A stretch of DNA of 5,872 nt from an uncultured Pleurocapsa sp. (GTDB lineage Bacteria > Cyanobacteriota > Cyanobacteriia > Cyanobacteriales > Xenococcaceae): contig CAKZYI010000264.1 of the NCBI GenBank assembly GCA_937884735.1, positions 1-5,872 of the forward strand, given 5' to 3'. The position numbers were made by a program, and so were the translations under genes. Shown piece after piece: positions 1 to 5,700 of this stretch. Under the pieces are notes generated by a model. The model was not told where the DNA came from, did no database searches, and saw only the letters and a list, made by a program, of their open reading frames with translations. Numbering within the stretch: position 1 is the first letter of the stretch; every line of letters begins with the position of its first letter.

Positions 1-16
1 AGTAACGAGCAATTGC

Positions 17-394
17 CTAGCTGCATTTTTGGCACAAGCCGAAGAATTCTAAGGTGTGATAATAAACTTTAAAAGCGTGAGATTTTTCTAGCTGCTTTTC
101 TAAATCGTGAACGGGACATTCATCAATAGGTAAAGAAACACCACAGTTGAGGCAGGTAAGATGGTGATGATCGCTTTTTACGGAACTATACTCAGACTCT
201 CCATTGGCTAAAGTACGTACCTGCACTTCTCCCTGAATTTTCAACGCTTCTAAAGAACGATATACCGTAGCTAAACCCATATCCTGTTGGCGATTTCGCA
301 GTTCAATATAAAGATTTTGAGCCGAAATGGAACGGTTCAAACTTTGAAGTACTGTCAAAATTCGCTCTTGAGAACGGGTGCGTTGGGCTTTCAT
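17..394 (-). CDS. zur: Fur-family metalloregulator, probable zinc uptake regulator Zur (FurB type)
   Basis: Predicted cytoplasmic repressor that, with zinc bound, would shut off zinc import genes. The 125-residue protein starts at an ATG and has the Fur layout. A winged-helix DNA-binding half spans about residues 1-70, with recognition helix LATVYRSLEALK at 41-52. A C-terminal dimerisation and metal-binding half begins at DHHHLTCLNCG (75-85). Two CxxC pairs, C81/C84 and C121/C124, are the expected structural zinc site. H76-H78, C93, H96 and H113 are candidate ligands of the sensing site. The short N-terminus, the DEC element after the first CxxC and the GLCxxC ending fit Zur better than the longer cyanobacterial FurA (iron) or FurC/PerR (peroxide) proteins, as I recall those sequences. 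The gene is divergent from purS with a 118-nt gap. I could not find a convincing Zur box in that gap, so autoregulation is not shown. Fur family is near certain; Zur subtype is inferred. Confidence 0.82.
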   Translation of the reverse strand: MKAQRTRSQERILTVLQSLNRSISAQNLYIELRNRQQDMGLATVYRSLEALKIQGEVQVRTLANGESEYSSVKSDHHHLTCLNCGVSLPIDECPVHDLEKQLEKSHAFKVYYHTLEFFGLCQKCS

Positions 395-402
395 ATGTTT
401 TT

Positions 403-423
403 ATCGACTAATATCGAACTAAT
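403..423. repeat. Imperfect direct repeat ATCGA(A)CTAAT upstream of zur
   Basis: ATCGACTAAT (403-412) is followed directly by ATCGAACTAAT (413-423), with ATATC after it. The units differ by one inserted A and are about one helical turn apart. They lie 9-29 nt upstream of the zur start codon, which would suit a binding site for a regulator of zur. It is not a Zur-box palindrome, and no regulator can be assigned from sequence alone. Confidence 0.4.
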
Positions 424-443
424 ATCTATCTTATCTTCTAAAA

Positions 444-471
444 GCTATTTGCTGTTGACTGTTGGCTGCTA
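444..471. repeat. Degenerate heptanucleotide tandem repeat (STRR-like)
   Basis: Four consecutive 7-mers stay in register: GCTATTT, GCTGTTG, ACTGTTG, GCTGCTA, roughly GCTGTTG with drift. Short tandemly repeated heptamers (STRR) are a known feature of cyanobacterial intergenic DNA. The copies here are diverged, so this is either a decayed STRR or chance low complexity. It overlaps the only candidate -35 for the purS cluster. Confidence 0.4.
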
Positions 472-512
472 AAATTATTTTGCTAGTTGCTCAATCATGG
501 CTCAGTAATTAT

Positions 513-779
513 ATGGCTACCAAATATCATGCTCGTATCTATGTTACTCTTCGTTCTTCCGTACTCGATCCCGCAGGGACAGCAGTAGAATCTGGACTCA
601 AGCAGATGGGGTATACAGAAGTAGAATCTGTCAGAATTGGTAAATATATAGAATTAAAGCTAACAGCAAATAACGAGGATGAGGCAAAACAGCATTTAGA
701 TGAAATGTGCGATCGCCTGTTGGCAAATACAGTAATTGAAAATTATTGCTTTGAACTAGCTGAATTAGCCGCTGCTTAA
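513..779 (+). CDS. purS: Phosphoribosylformylglycinamidine synthase subunit PurS
   Basis: PurS is the small bridging subunit of the three-part FGAM synthetase (PurL-PurQ-PurS), which converts FGAR, glutamine and ATP to FGAM in de novo purine synthesis in the cytoplasm. PurS helps dock the glutaminase PurQ on PurL and aids ammonia transfer. The 88-residue product has the usual family length and pattern: an ARIYVTLRSSVLDPAGTAVE strand and turn (7-26), GYTEVESVRIGKYIEL (33-48), then an acidic helix, CDRLLANTVIENY (66-78) and a short Ala-rich tail. I chose ATG 513 because the family begins with a few residues before the conserved xVYVTL-type strand. An in-frame TTG at 462 would add 17 hydrophobic residues not expected in PurS. 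purQ follows after 24 nt, the classical arrangement. Confidence 0.95.
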   Translation: MATKYHARIYVTLRSSVLDPAGTAVESGLKQMGYTEVESVRIGKYIELKLTANNEDEAKQHLDEMCDRLLANTVIENYCFELAELAAA

Positions 780-803
780 ATATTATCTATTGGGATAGAA
801 AGA

Positions 804-1496
804 ATGAAATTTGGGGTAATTGTTTTTCCTGGTTCAAACTGCGATCGCGATATTTCTACTATTACTCAAGGAATATTGGACGCACCTACTCGGATGGTAT
901 GGCATCAGGAGACAGATATTTCTGACTTGGATGTGGTAGTTGTTCCTGGAGGATTTAGTTACGGTGATTACTTGCGTTGTGGAGCGATCGCGCAATTTTC
1001 TCCTGTAATGAATAGTATCATCGAACATGTCAAACAGGGTAAGTATGTTTTGGGTATTTGCAACGGCGTTCATGTACTTACAGAGGTAGGTTTATTACCT
1101 GGGGCTTTGATTAGCAACCGTGGCTTACATTTTATTTGCGATCGCGTCCCTGTCAAAGTCGAACGCAACGATTTGATTTGGACAACAGATTATCAAGCCC
1201 AAGAGGTAATTACCTTGCCGATTGCTCATGGTGAAGGGTGTTACTATGCCGATGAAGATACCCTCAAAGCAGTAGAAGATAACAATCAAGTCTTATTTCG
1301 CTACAGTAGTGCTATGGGGAAAATCAACGCAGATAATAATCCCAATGGTTCGATCAACAGCATCGCAGGTATTGTTAACCAACAAGGAAATGTTTTAGGC
1401 ATGATGCCCCATCCAGAAAGGGCTGCTGACAAGGGCATTGGTGGTACTGATGGTTTGGCTATGTTTGAAGGATTAATGAATTTATTGACATCCTAA
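804..1496 (+). CDS. purQ: Phosphoribosylformylglycinamidine synthase subunit PurQ (glutaminase)
   Basis: Class I glutamine amidotransferase subunit of FGAM synthetase. It hydrolyses glutamine and passes ammonia to PurL. The 230-residue protein is full length for the stand-alone form. Visible motifs are VIVFPGSNCDRD (5-16), PGGFSYGDYLRCGAIA (48-63), the nucleophile elbow GICNG with Cys86 (84-88), AHGEG (141-145) and MMPHPERA with His203 and Glu205 completing the triad (200-207). One oddity: the residues after GICNG are V-H, where PurQ normally has F-Q. That Gln is conserved in nearly all class I amidotransferases (GxCxGxQ), so His90 deserves a check. The start ATG follows a purine-rich AGAAAGA that is a weak ribosome-binding site. 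The gene lies between purS and the mutarotase gene and is probably co-transcribed with both. Three HIP1 sites lie inside it. Confidence 0.97.
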   Translation: MKFGVIVFPGSNCDRDISTITQGILDAPTRMVWHQETDISDLDVVVVPGGFSYGDYLRCGAIAQFSPVMNSIIEHVKQGKYVLGICNGVHVLTEVGLLPGALISNRGLHFICDRVPVKVERNDLIWTTDYQAQEVITLPIAHGEGCYYADEDTLKAVEDNNQVLFRYSSAMGKINADNNPNGSINSIAGIVNQQGNVLGMMPHPERAADKGIGGTDGLAMFEGLMNLLTS

Positions 1497-1522
1497 CAAA
1501 GACATAAAATATCGAAAAACTA

Positions 1523-2422
1523 ATGAATCTTAAGCAATTAAACACAGATTACGGCATTGCCAATAAGGTAAAGTTTGTTGAAGGGAAAGGTGGTTTTCCT
1601 GTCGTAGAAATTCAAAATGAATATGCCAAAGCAAGCATTTCTCTTTATGGAGGGCAGGTATTATCCTTTCAGCCCGTAAATCAAACTCAGGATATGATGT
1701 TTTTGAGTAGCAAAGCTTACTACACTCAAGGTAAAGCGACTAAAGGCGGAGTACCTGTATGTTGGCCCTGGTTTGGCCCCGATCCTGAAGATAAAGGACG
1801 GGCTAGTCATGGTTTTGTGCGAAACCGCCTGTGGAACATGCGCGACATAGAAAGCTCTCAAGATGCTTCAACTGTGGTAGTCATGGGGCTAGTAGATACC
1901 CCTGAAACTAGAAAAATATGGGATTTTGCTTTTGATATGTCGATCGCTATTACGGTAGGCAGCTCATTAACCATTGAGTTGATTACTAAAAATACAGGAG
2001 ACAAGCCCTTCGAGATTACCCAAGCTTTACACACCTATTTTAAAATCGGCGATATCTCTCAAGTGAAGGTATTAAACTTAGAAGATACTTCTTATTTAGA
2101 TAAAGTTGACGGTGGTAAAAACAAAACCCAAACAGGAGAAGTTACCTTCAATTCAGAATGCGATCGCATTTATTTGGATGTACCGTCTCAGCTAATTATC
2201 GATGATATGGCTTTGGGTAGAAAAATAAAAATAACTGCCGCCAATAGTAATACAGCAATTGTTTGGAATCCTGGGTCAGAAATTTCGGCAAATATGGCTG
2301 ATTTGGGTGATTTAGACTATCAAAAATTTGTCTGTGTCGAAACTGCTAATGCTGCTAACGAAATAATTGAAATAAAACCAGCAAATGACTACAATCTTAC
2401 GGCTAATTATTGTTTTCAATAA
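1523..2422 (+). CDS. D-hexose-6-phosphate mutarotase (aldose 1-epimerase-like, YeaD/YMR099c family)
   Basis: Predicted cytoplasmic enzyme that interconverts alpha and beta anomers of glucose-6-phosphate and related hexose-6-phosphates. The 299-residue length is usual for the family. Characteristic blocks are YGGQVLSFQP (42-51), KGGVPVCWPWFGPDP (74-88), ASHGFVRNRLW (94-104), LHTYFKIGDI (169-178) and NPGSEISANMADLGD (249-263) followed by KFVCVETANA (268-277). By comparison with characterised members, His170 is the expected acid and Glu273 the expected base, while His96 and Arg100 lie in the substrate pocket. It starts at an ATG 26 nt after the purQ stop and is probably the last gene of that transcription unit, although a shared pathway with purines is not obvious. 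It ends just before a hairpin region. Sequence supports the family strongly; the exact sugar specificity is by homology only. Confidence 0.92.
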   Translation: MNLKQLNTDYGIANKVKFVEGKGGFPVVEIQNEYAKASISLYGGQVLSFQPVNQTQDMMFLSSKAYYTQGKATKGGVPVCWPWFGPDPEDKGRASHGFVRNRLWNMRDIESSQDASTVVVMGLVDTPETRKIWDFAFDMSIAITVGSSLTIELITKNTGDKPFEITQALHTYFKIGDISQVKVLNLEDTSYLDKVDGGKNKTQTGEVTFNSECDRIYLDVPSQLIIDDMALGRKIKITAANSNTAIVWNPGSEISANMADLGDLDYQKFVCVETANAANEIIEIKPANDYNLTANYCFQ

Positions 2423-2449
2423 TGTTGTTTCTGGTTGGAAGATGATATA

Positions 2450-2481
2450 GCCCCTAAGTTACATATATATAACCCAGGGGC
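2450..2481. terminator. Alternative hairpin in the convergent gap
   Basis: GCCCCT (2450-2455) pairs with AGGGGC (2476-2481). After two mismatches, GTTA (2458-2461) pairs with TAAC (2470-2473), leaving an AT-rich 8-nt loop. Its right arm shares GGGGC with the hairpin at 2477-2497, so the two cannot form together. There is no T-run after it in the plus direction. It may help end leftward transcription of the transporter gene, or may be incidental. Confidence 0.4.
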
Positions 2482-2497
2482 GAAGGTTATTCGCCCC
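2477..2497. terminator. Perfect 8-bp hairpin, likely shared terminator of convergent genes
   Basis: GGGGCGAA (2477-2484), a 5-nt loop GGTTA and TTCGCCCC (2490-2497) form a perfect GC-rich stem between the convergent ends of the mutarotase gene (stop at 2422) and the transporter gene (stop at 2504). Neither side has a proper T-run: AATAAATTAAAAG follows rightward and TGGGTTATATATATG follows leftward. It is therefore an imperfect intrinsic terminator, as is common in cyanobacteria. Position and symmetry suggest it serves both strands. Confidence 0.6.
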
Positions 2498-2503
2498 AAT
2501 AAA

Positions 2504-4345
2504 TTAAAAGAAACTATAGTCTACAGAAAAATGAAATCCATCTTCCTGTAGGGAGTCTCCTTCAGTTTCAATATCTACCAAAGGGATACCATAGTCTAAA
2601 CGGGCATTGAATCGATCTCCCATAGCAAAATTCAAACCCAATCCCAAAGAAGGCAAAGTTGCATTGGCAATTTCAACATCATCCGTATTCCAAAGCGTAC
2701 CGATGTCAAAGAAAGGGGCAATTTGAACCAAACCATCAACTTGCTTGAATCTTAAAATAGGTACTCTCAATTCAGCAGAGCCAAAAATACCGCTGTCTCC
2801 TAAACTCAAATCCTGACGATAGCCCCTAGCACTATTTACACCACCTACCCTAAATTGCTCTAAGGGTACCAATGCTCCTCCTGCAACTTGAACATCGCCC
2901 CGTAATAAAAACAAAAAGTCTTCATCCAAACGCCTTACCCACTGGCTTTGTCCCCGCCAAGCAAAGAAAGTACTATCAGGCACACCATCATCATTACTGC
3001 TAGCATCAAAAGCATCGATTCCAACACTAAATTGGGAACGGAAAGCTAAGACTTTTTTATCGTCTCGATTGACATATTCTTGGAAAAATCGCAGCGCACT
3101 AATTTTAGTTTCTCCTTCTTCATCTGCACCACGGGATAAAGGAAAACCATTGTTGTCTAGAAAAGTTTCGCTTTGGCTGCGAGAAAAGCTCAATCCCATA
3201 GCTAATTCTCGATTGGGTTTAAGCACAACAGGCTGGCGCAAATTTAGCTCAAAATAGCGCGATTGGGATTCTAGATCTATTGCCGAAACAAAAGGTTCTT
3301 CAACCACATCATTAGAATTACTGCCATAAGCAGCGGTGATCGTACCATTTTTAGAGTTGATGGGAAGACTGTAGGCTAAGTCAAAACTGTTGCTGCCTTT
3401 AGTATTGCTAAAGGTAAAATTAAAGCGATCGCCAAGACCCAATAAGTTACCATGATTAAAGCTAGCCGATCTTTGGTTTGAACCAACACTAGGGGATTTT
3501 TTATTATTGAAGCTAGTAGACAGATCGAATACATCTGCTTCTTCAACTTGAATATCTAGTAAGCTTGTTCCTGGTTGAATTCCTGCTGATAATTCCGCAG
3601 AAACGTTATTGATTAGAGGATCTAAACGCAGCAGTTGTAACGCCGCTAGCAAAGATTCTACATTTACAGGTTTGCCCGCCGCGGCTTCAATCCTAGAGGA
3701 AATATATCTAGGAGTCAGCCTATCTGTACCAGAAACATTAATCCCCTCTAATTTACCTTCTAAAACAGCAATTTTAACTTTCCCGTCGTCCAATTCTTGA
3801 GGAGGAATATAAGCACCCGAATTAACATACCCTTTGTCTGTATATAATTTGGTGATAATGCTTCGGGCTTGAAACAGCTCTGGCAAAGTCAAAGGACGAT
3901 TACGATAGGGTTTAACTGCGGCGGCTAATTCTTGTTCGCTAAATACACTGCTACCAACTACGTCAAACTCTTTGACAATAATTTGTTCTGGAACATCATC
4001 AGAATTAATATCTTGAGCGACAACCAAGTTTTTTTCCTCATTAGCTGATTCTATATTTTTCTGAGATTGGGATAGTAGATAAGAACTGTTAGAGATGATT
4101 GCCGATTTTGGTTCTAATGGTGGCAATGATATTCTTGACAAGTTGGAAACATTAAAGATATCTCCTTGATGCTCGATAGTTTGGCTTAAATTAGTTTTTT
4201 CTGCATTAGATGGTTGCTGCAATCCTAGAAAGACGATCCAAAAAGCCAGATATAAGAAAAATTTAGAAGATAAATAATGATTAATATTAGTCTTGTTACA
4301 ACGGTTTAAACAAAACTGCCGCCAAATAATATCTAATGTAAACAT
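2504..4345 (-). CDS. TpsB-type outer-membrane transporter (ShlB/FhaC/HecB family, two-partner secretion)
   Basis: Predicted outer-membrane beta-barrel of the Omp85/TpsB superfamily that exports a large exoprotein (TpsA) from the periplasm. From ATG 4345 the product has 613 residues. A long n-region is followed by hydrophobic FFLYLAFWIVFLGLQ (29-43) and a likely signal-peptidase site after PSNA (48). A polar S/N/E-rich stretch runs to about 120. Two POTRA domains follow, at about 122-197 (VKEFDVVGSSVFSEQEL) and 198-269 (INVSGTDRLT), then the barrel from about 270 to the end. GGVNSARGYRQ (501-511) holds the RGY signature of loop 6, and APFFDIG (543-549) is a second family block. The chain ends in aromatic SFF, as barrel substrates of BamA do. 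An in-frame TTG at 4444 overlaps the dprA stop and would add 33 residues, pushing the signal sequence too far inward, so I prefer the ATG. No partner exoprotein lies in the window, so the cargo is unknown. Confidence 0.92.
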   Translation of the reverse strand: MFTLDIIWRQFCLNRCNKTNINHYLSSKFFLYLAFWIVFLGLQQPSNAEKTNLSQTIEHQGDIFNVSNLSRISLPPLEPKSAIISNSSYLLSQSQKNIESANEEKNLVVAQDINSDDVPEQIIVKEFDVVGSSVFSEQELAAAVKPYRNRPLTLPELFQARSIITKLYTDKGYVNSGAYIPPQELDDGKVKIAVLEGKLEGINVSGTDRLTPRYISSRIEAAAGKPVNVESLLAALQLLRLDPLINNVSAELSAGIQPGTSLLDIQVEEADVFDLSTSFNNKKSPSVGSNQRSASFNHGNLLGLGDRFNFTFSNTKGSNSFDLAYSLPINSKNGTITAAYGSNSNDVVEEPFVSAIDLESQSRYFELNLRQPVVLKPNRELAMGLSFSRSQSETFLDNNGFPLSRGADEEGETKISALRFFQEYVNRDDKKVLAFRSQFSVGIDAFDASSNDDGVPDSTFFAWRGQSQWVRRLDEDFLFLLRGDVQVAGGALVPLEQFRVGGVNSARGYRQDLSLGDSGIFGSAELRVPILRFKQVDGLVQIAPFFDIGTLWNTDDVEIANATLPSLGLGLNFAMGDRFNARLDYGIPLVDIETEGDSLQEDGFHFSVDYSFF

Positions 4346-4440
4346 GTTGGTAACGATAGAGGATATAGAGCCACTGTCATAACATTCCCTAAAACAACTA
4401 CTAAATAACGAAGTTAACCAGAAAATTTGGTTGTTGATTG

Positions 4441-5547
4441 TCAATCTTTAATTTGATATCGCATTCCAGGTAATTGAAAAATCAAATCCATTAGCTCTAG
4501 TTGAGATAAGGCAGCTAGAATTTCTCCTGTGCTTTTGCCAGTTTGCTCGACAATTGTATCTAACGCCGTGGACTCTTGATTAATTAATTCATAAATCTCT
4601 TTCAAATTTGGCTCTAGGTTGGGTATTTTTTTAGGAGGAGAAGCAATAATATCCAAACAAGGCATGGTGCCCAACATTTCTAGAAGATGCTCAATCCCTA
4701 ATATTACGTGCGCGCCAGAATTTAGCAAAGCCAAACAGCCTAATGATTGAGAAGTGTCTAAAGAACCTGGCAACACATATACATCACGACAAAAATCGTT
4801 GGCAAACCGAGCCGTAATCAAAGCTCCAGAGCGTTTGGGTGCTTCGATAATTATTACCGCACGACATAACCCTGCAATAATTCGATTGCGAGCAGGAAAA
4901 TGTCCCCGATCTGGTTGAGTACCAGCAGAATACTCGCTGACAATCAAGCCTTCTTTTTGCAATCGCTGATGGAGAGATGAATTGCTATAGGGATAAACGG
5001 TGTCAACCCCCGTACCCAAGACAGCAATAGTTCTACCCTTAGCCTCTAGGCAACTATGATGGGCTACTGTGTCAATCCCTGCTGCCATACCCGATACAAT
5101 ACCAAAACCATGGTGTACTAAAGCTTGAGTAATCTTTTTCGTCCACCGTTTACCGTATTCTGTTGGATTGCGAGTACCCACTATGCCAATCATGGGTGTA
5201 ATACCTGCATTTTCAGTGGGTTCAACCTGTCCTAAATAATAAAGTAGTGGTGGGGGGCTTGGTGTTTCTAGAAGTAGACGAGGATATTCAGCATCTGAAG
5301 GTGTCCAGAAAAAAGGATTGTGTTGGTAGTGTTGACTGATTAGTGTTTCGACATCTACTTGCAATCTCCTGGTTTGAATAGTGGTTAATGCTTTGCTATT
5401 CAAGCCTTCAACTTTAGAAAAAGCGATCGCTTTAGCTTGCCAAGCTGCTTCTAGGGAACCAAAGTGCTGATAAATTTTTTTGAGGGAAATTGCGCCAATT
5501 CCTGAAATTTGCGACCATGCTAGCCAATAGGCTTTTTCTTGTTCCAT
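4441..5547 (-). CDS. dprA: DNA-processing protein DprA (Smf)
   Basis: DprA binds incoming single-stranded DNA in the cytoplasm during natural transformation and loads RecA onto it. The 368-residue protein is full length. An N-terminal helical SAM/HhH-like region (about 1-70) contains WSQISGIGAISLKKIYQHFG. An extended Rossmann fold (about 80-293) has the family motifs GIVGTRNPTEYG (121-132), SGMAAGIDTVAHH (152-164), AVLGTGVDTVYP (175-186), FPARNRIIAGL (217-227) and SGALITA (240-246) leading to VLPG (258-261). A winged-helix-like C-terminal domain (about 312-368) is typical of longer DprA proteins. The ATG start fits the family N-terminus. The transporter gene lies downstream on the same strand: its ATG is 95 nt past the dprA stop, or its alternative TTG overlaps the stop as TTGA, so co-transcription is plausible. 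No other competence gene is in the window. All key motifs look intact. Confidence 0.97.
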   Translation of the reverse strand: MEQEKAYWLAWSQISGIGAISLKKIYQHFGSLEAAWQAKAIAFSKVEGLNSKALTTIQTRRLQVDVETLISQHYQHNPFFWTPSDAEYPRLLLETPSPPPLLYYLGQVEPTENAGITPMIGIVGTRNPTEYGKRWTKKITQALVHHGFGIVSGMAAGIDTVAHHSCLEAKGRTIAVLGTGVDTVYPYSNSSLHQRLQKEGLIVSEYSAGTQPDRGHFPARNRIIAGLCRAVIIIEAPKRSGALITARFANDFCRDVYVLPGSLDTSQSLGCLALLNSGAHVILGIEHLLEMLGTMPCLDIIASPPKKIPNLEPNLKEIYELINQESTALDTIVEQTGKSTGEILAALSQLELMDLIFQLPGMRYQIKD

Positions 5548-5557
5548 TTGTCTAATT

Positions 5558-5566
5558 ATTGCTACT
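5558..5566 (-). repeat. AGTAGCAAT copy upstream of dprA
   Basis: Read on the minus strand, AGTAGCAAT ends 10 nt before the dprA start codon. It forms a 9-bp inverted pair with the copy at 5690-5698, so each gene sees the 9-mer in the same orientation just before its ATG. The role is unknown; it could be a 5'-UTR or operator element, or coincidence. Confidence 0.4.
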
Positions 5567-5678
5567 TAAGTTCGTCAGGCTGGGAGTAATAATATAACTT
5601 CAGAATTTGTATAAATGATTTAGGATTGCTTTAGCTGATAATTTAGAAACCAACAGCAGCTAGAACACTGAACAAAGT

Positions 5679-5699
5679 AATTAGCAATTAGTAGCAATC
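5679..5699 (+). repeat. Short heptamer repeat with AGTAGCAAT next to the AAA-like start codon
   Basis: AATTAGC, AATTAGT and AGCAATC follow one another in 7-nt steps, and TAGCAAT occurs twice (5682-5688 and 5692-5698) ten nt apart. The 9-mer AGTAGCAAT (5690-5698) ends two nt before ATG 5701, in the place where a ribosome-binding site would be, though it is not a good Shine-Dalgarno. It may be a small STRR-like remnant. Confidence 0.4.
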
Positions 5700-5700
5700 G

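Larger units (their letters stand above)
395..512. promoter_or_regulatory. Divergent zur/purS intergenic region
   Basis: This 118-nt AT-rich gap must hold the start signals of both zur (leftward) and the purS cluster (rightward). The best rightward promoter candidate is TTGACT at 455-460 with TATTTT at 476-481, but the spacer is only 15 nt, so it is weak. No leftward -35/-10 pair with normal spacing stands out. No clear Shine-Dalgarno precedes purS, which is common in cyanobacteria. Two small repeats lie here and are listed separately. Confidence 0.4.
5548..5700. promoter_or_regulatory. Divergent intergenic region between dprA and the AAA-like gene
   Basis: This 153-nt AT-rich gap must contain both start regions. 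AT-rich candidates for -10 elements are TATATT on the minus strand (complement of 5591-5596), TATAAA around 5610-5615 and GATAAT at 5636-5641 on the plus strand. None has a good -35 at normal spacing, so no promoter is called. The 9-mer AGTAGCAAT occurs next to both start codons and is listed separately. No terminator-like hairpin was seen. Confidence 0.35.

Noticed and set aside
58..64. TGATAAT, resembling half of a Zur box
   Set aside because: It lies inside the 3' end of the zur coding region, lacks the matching half-site at the right spacing, and is common in AT-rich DNA.
287..472. 61-codon open frame on the plus strand over the zur start
   Set aside because: It is mostly antisense to zur, has no recognisable domain and no start signals.
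455..481. TTGACT...TATTTT as a firm purS promoter
   Set aside because: The 15-nt spacer and poor -10 make it too weak to call as a separate feature; it is only noted in the intergenic entry.
462..512. TTG-started N-terminal extension of purS
   Set aside because: It would add 17 hydrophobic residues not expected in PurS; ATG 513 gives the usual 88-residue protein.
834..1073. 79-codon open frame antisense to purQ
   Set aside because: It mirrors a well-supported gene and its product looks like no known protein.
1661..1861. 66-codon open frame antisense to the mutarotase gene
   Set aside because: It is a shadow of the coding strand with no family features.
3069..3257. 62-codon open frame antisense to the transporter gene
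   Set aside because: It lies wholly within the barrel-coding region and has no recognisable product.
3609..3800. 63-codon open frame antisense to the transporter gene
   Set aside because: It lies wholly within the POTRA-coding region and has no recognisable product.
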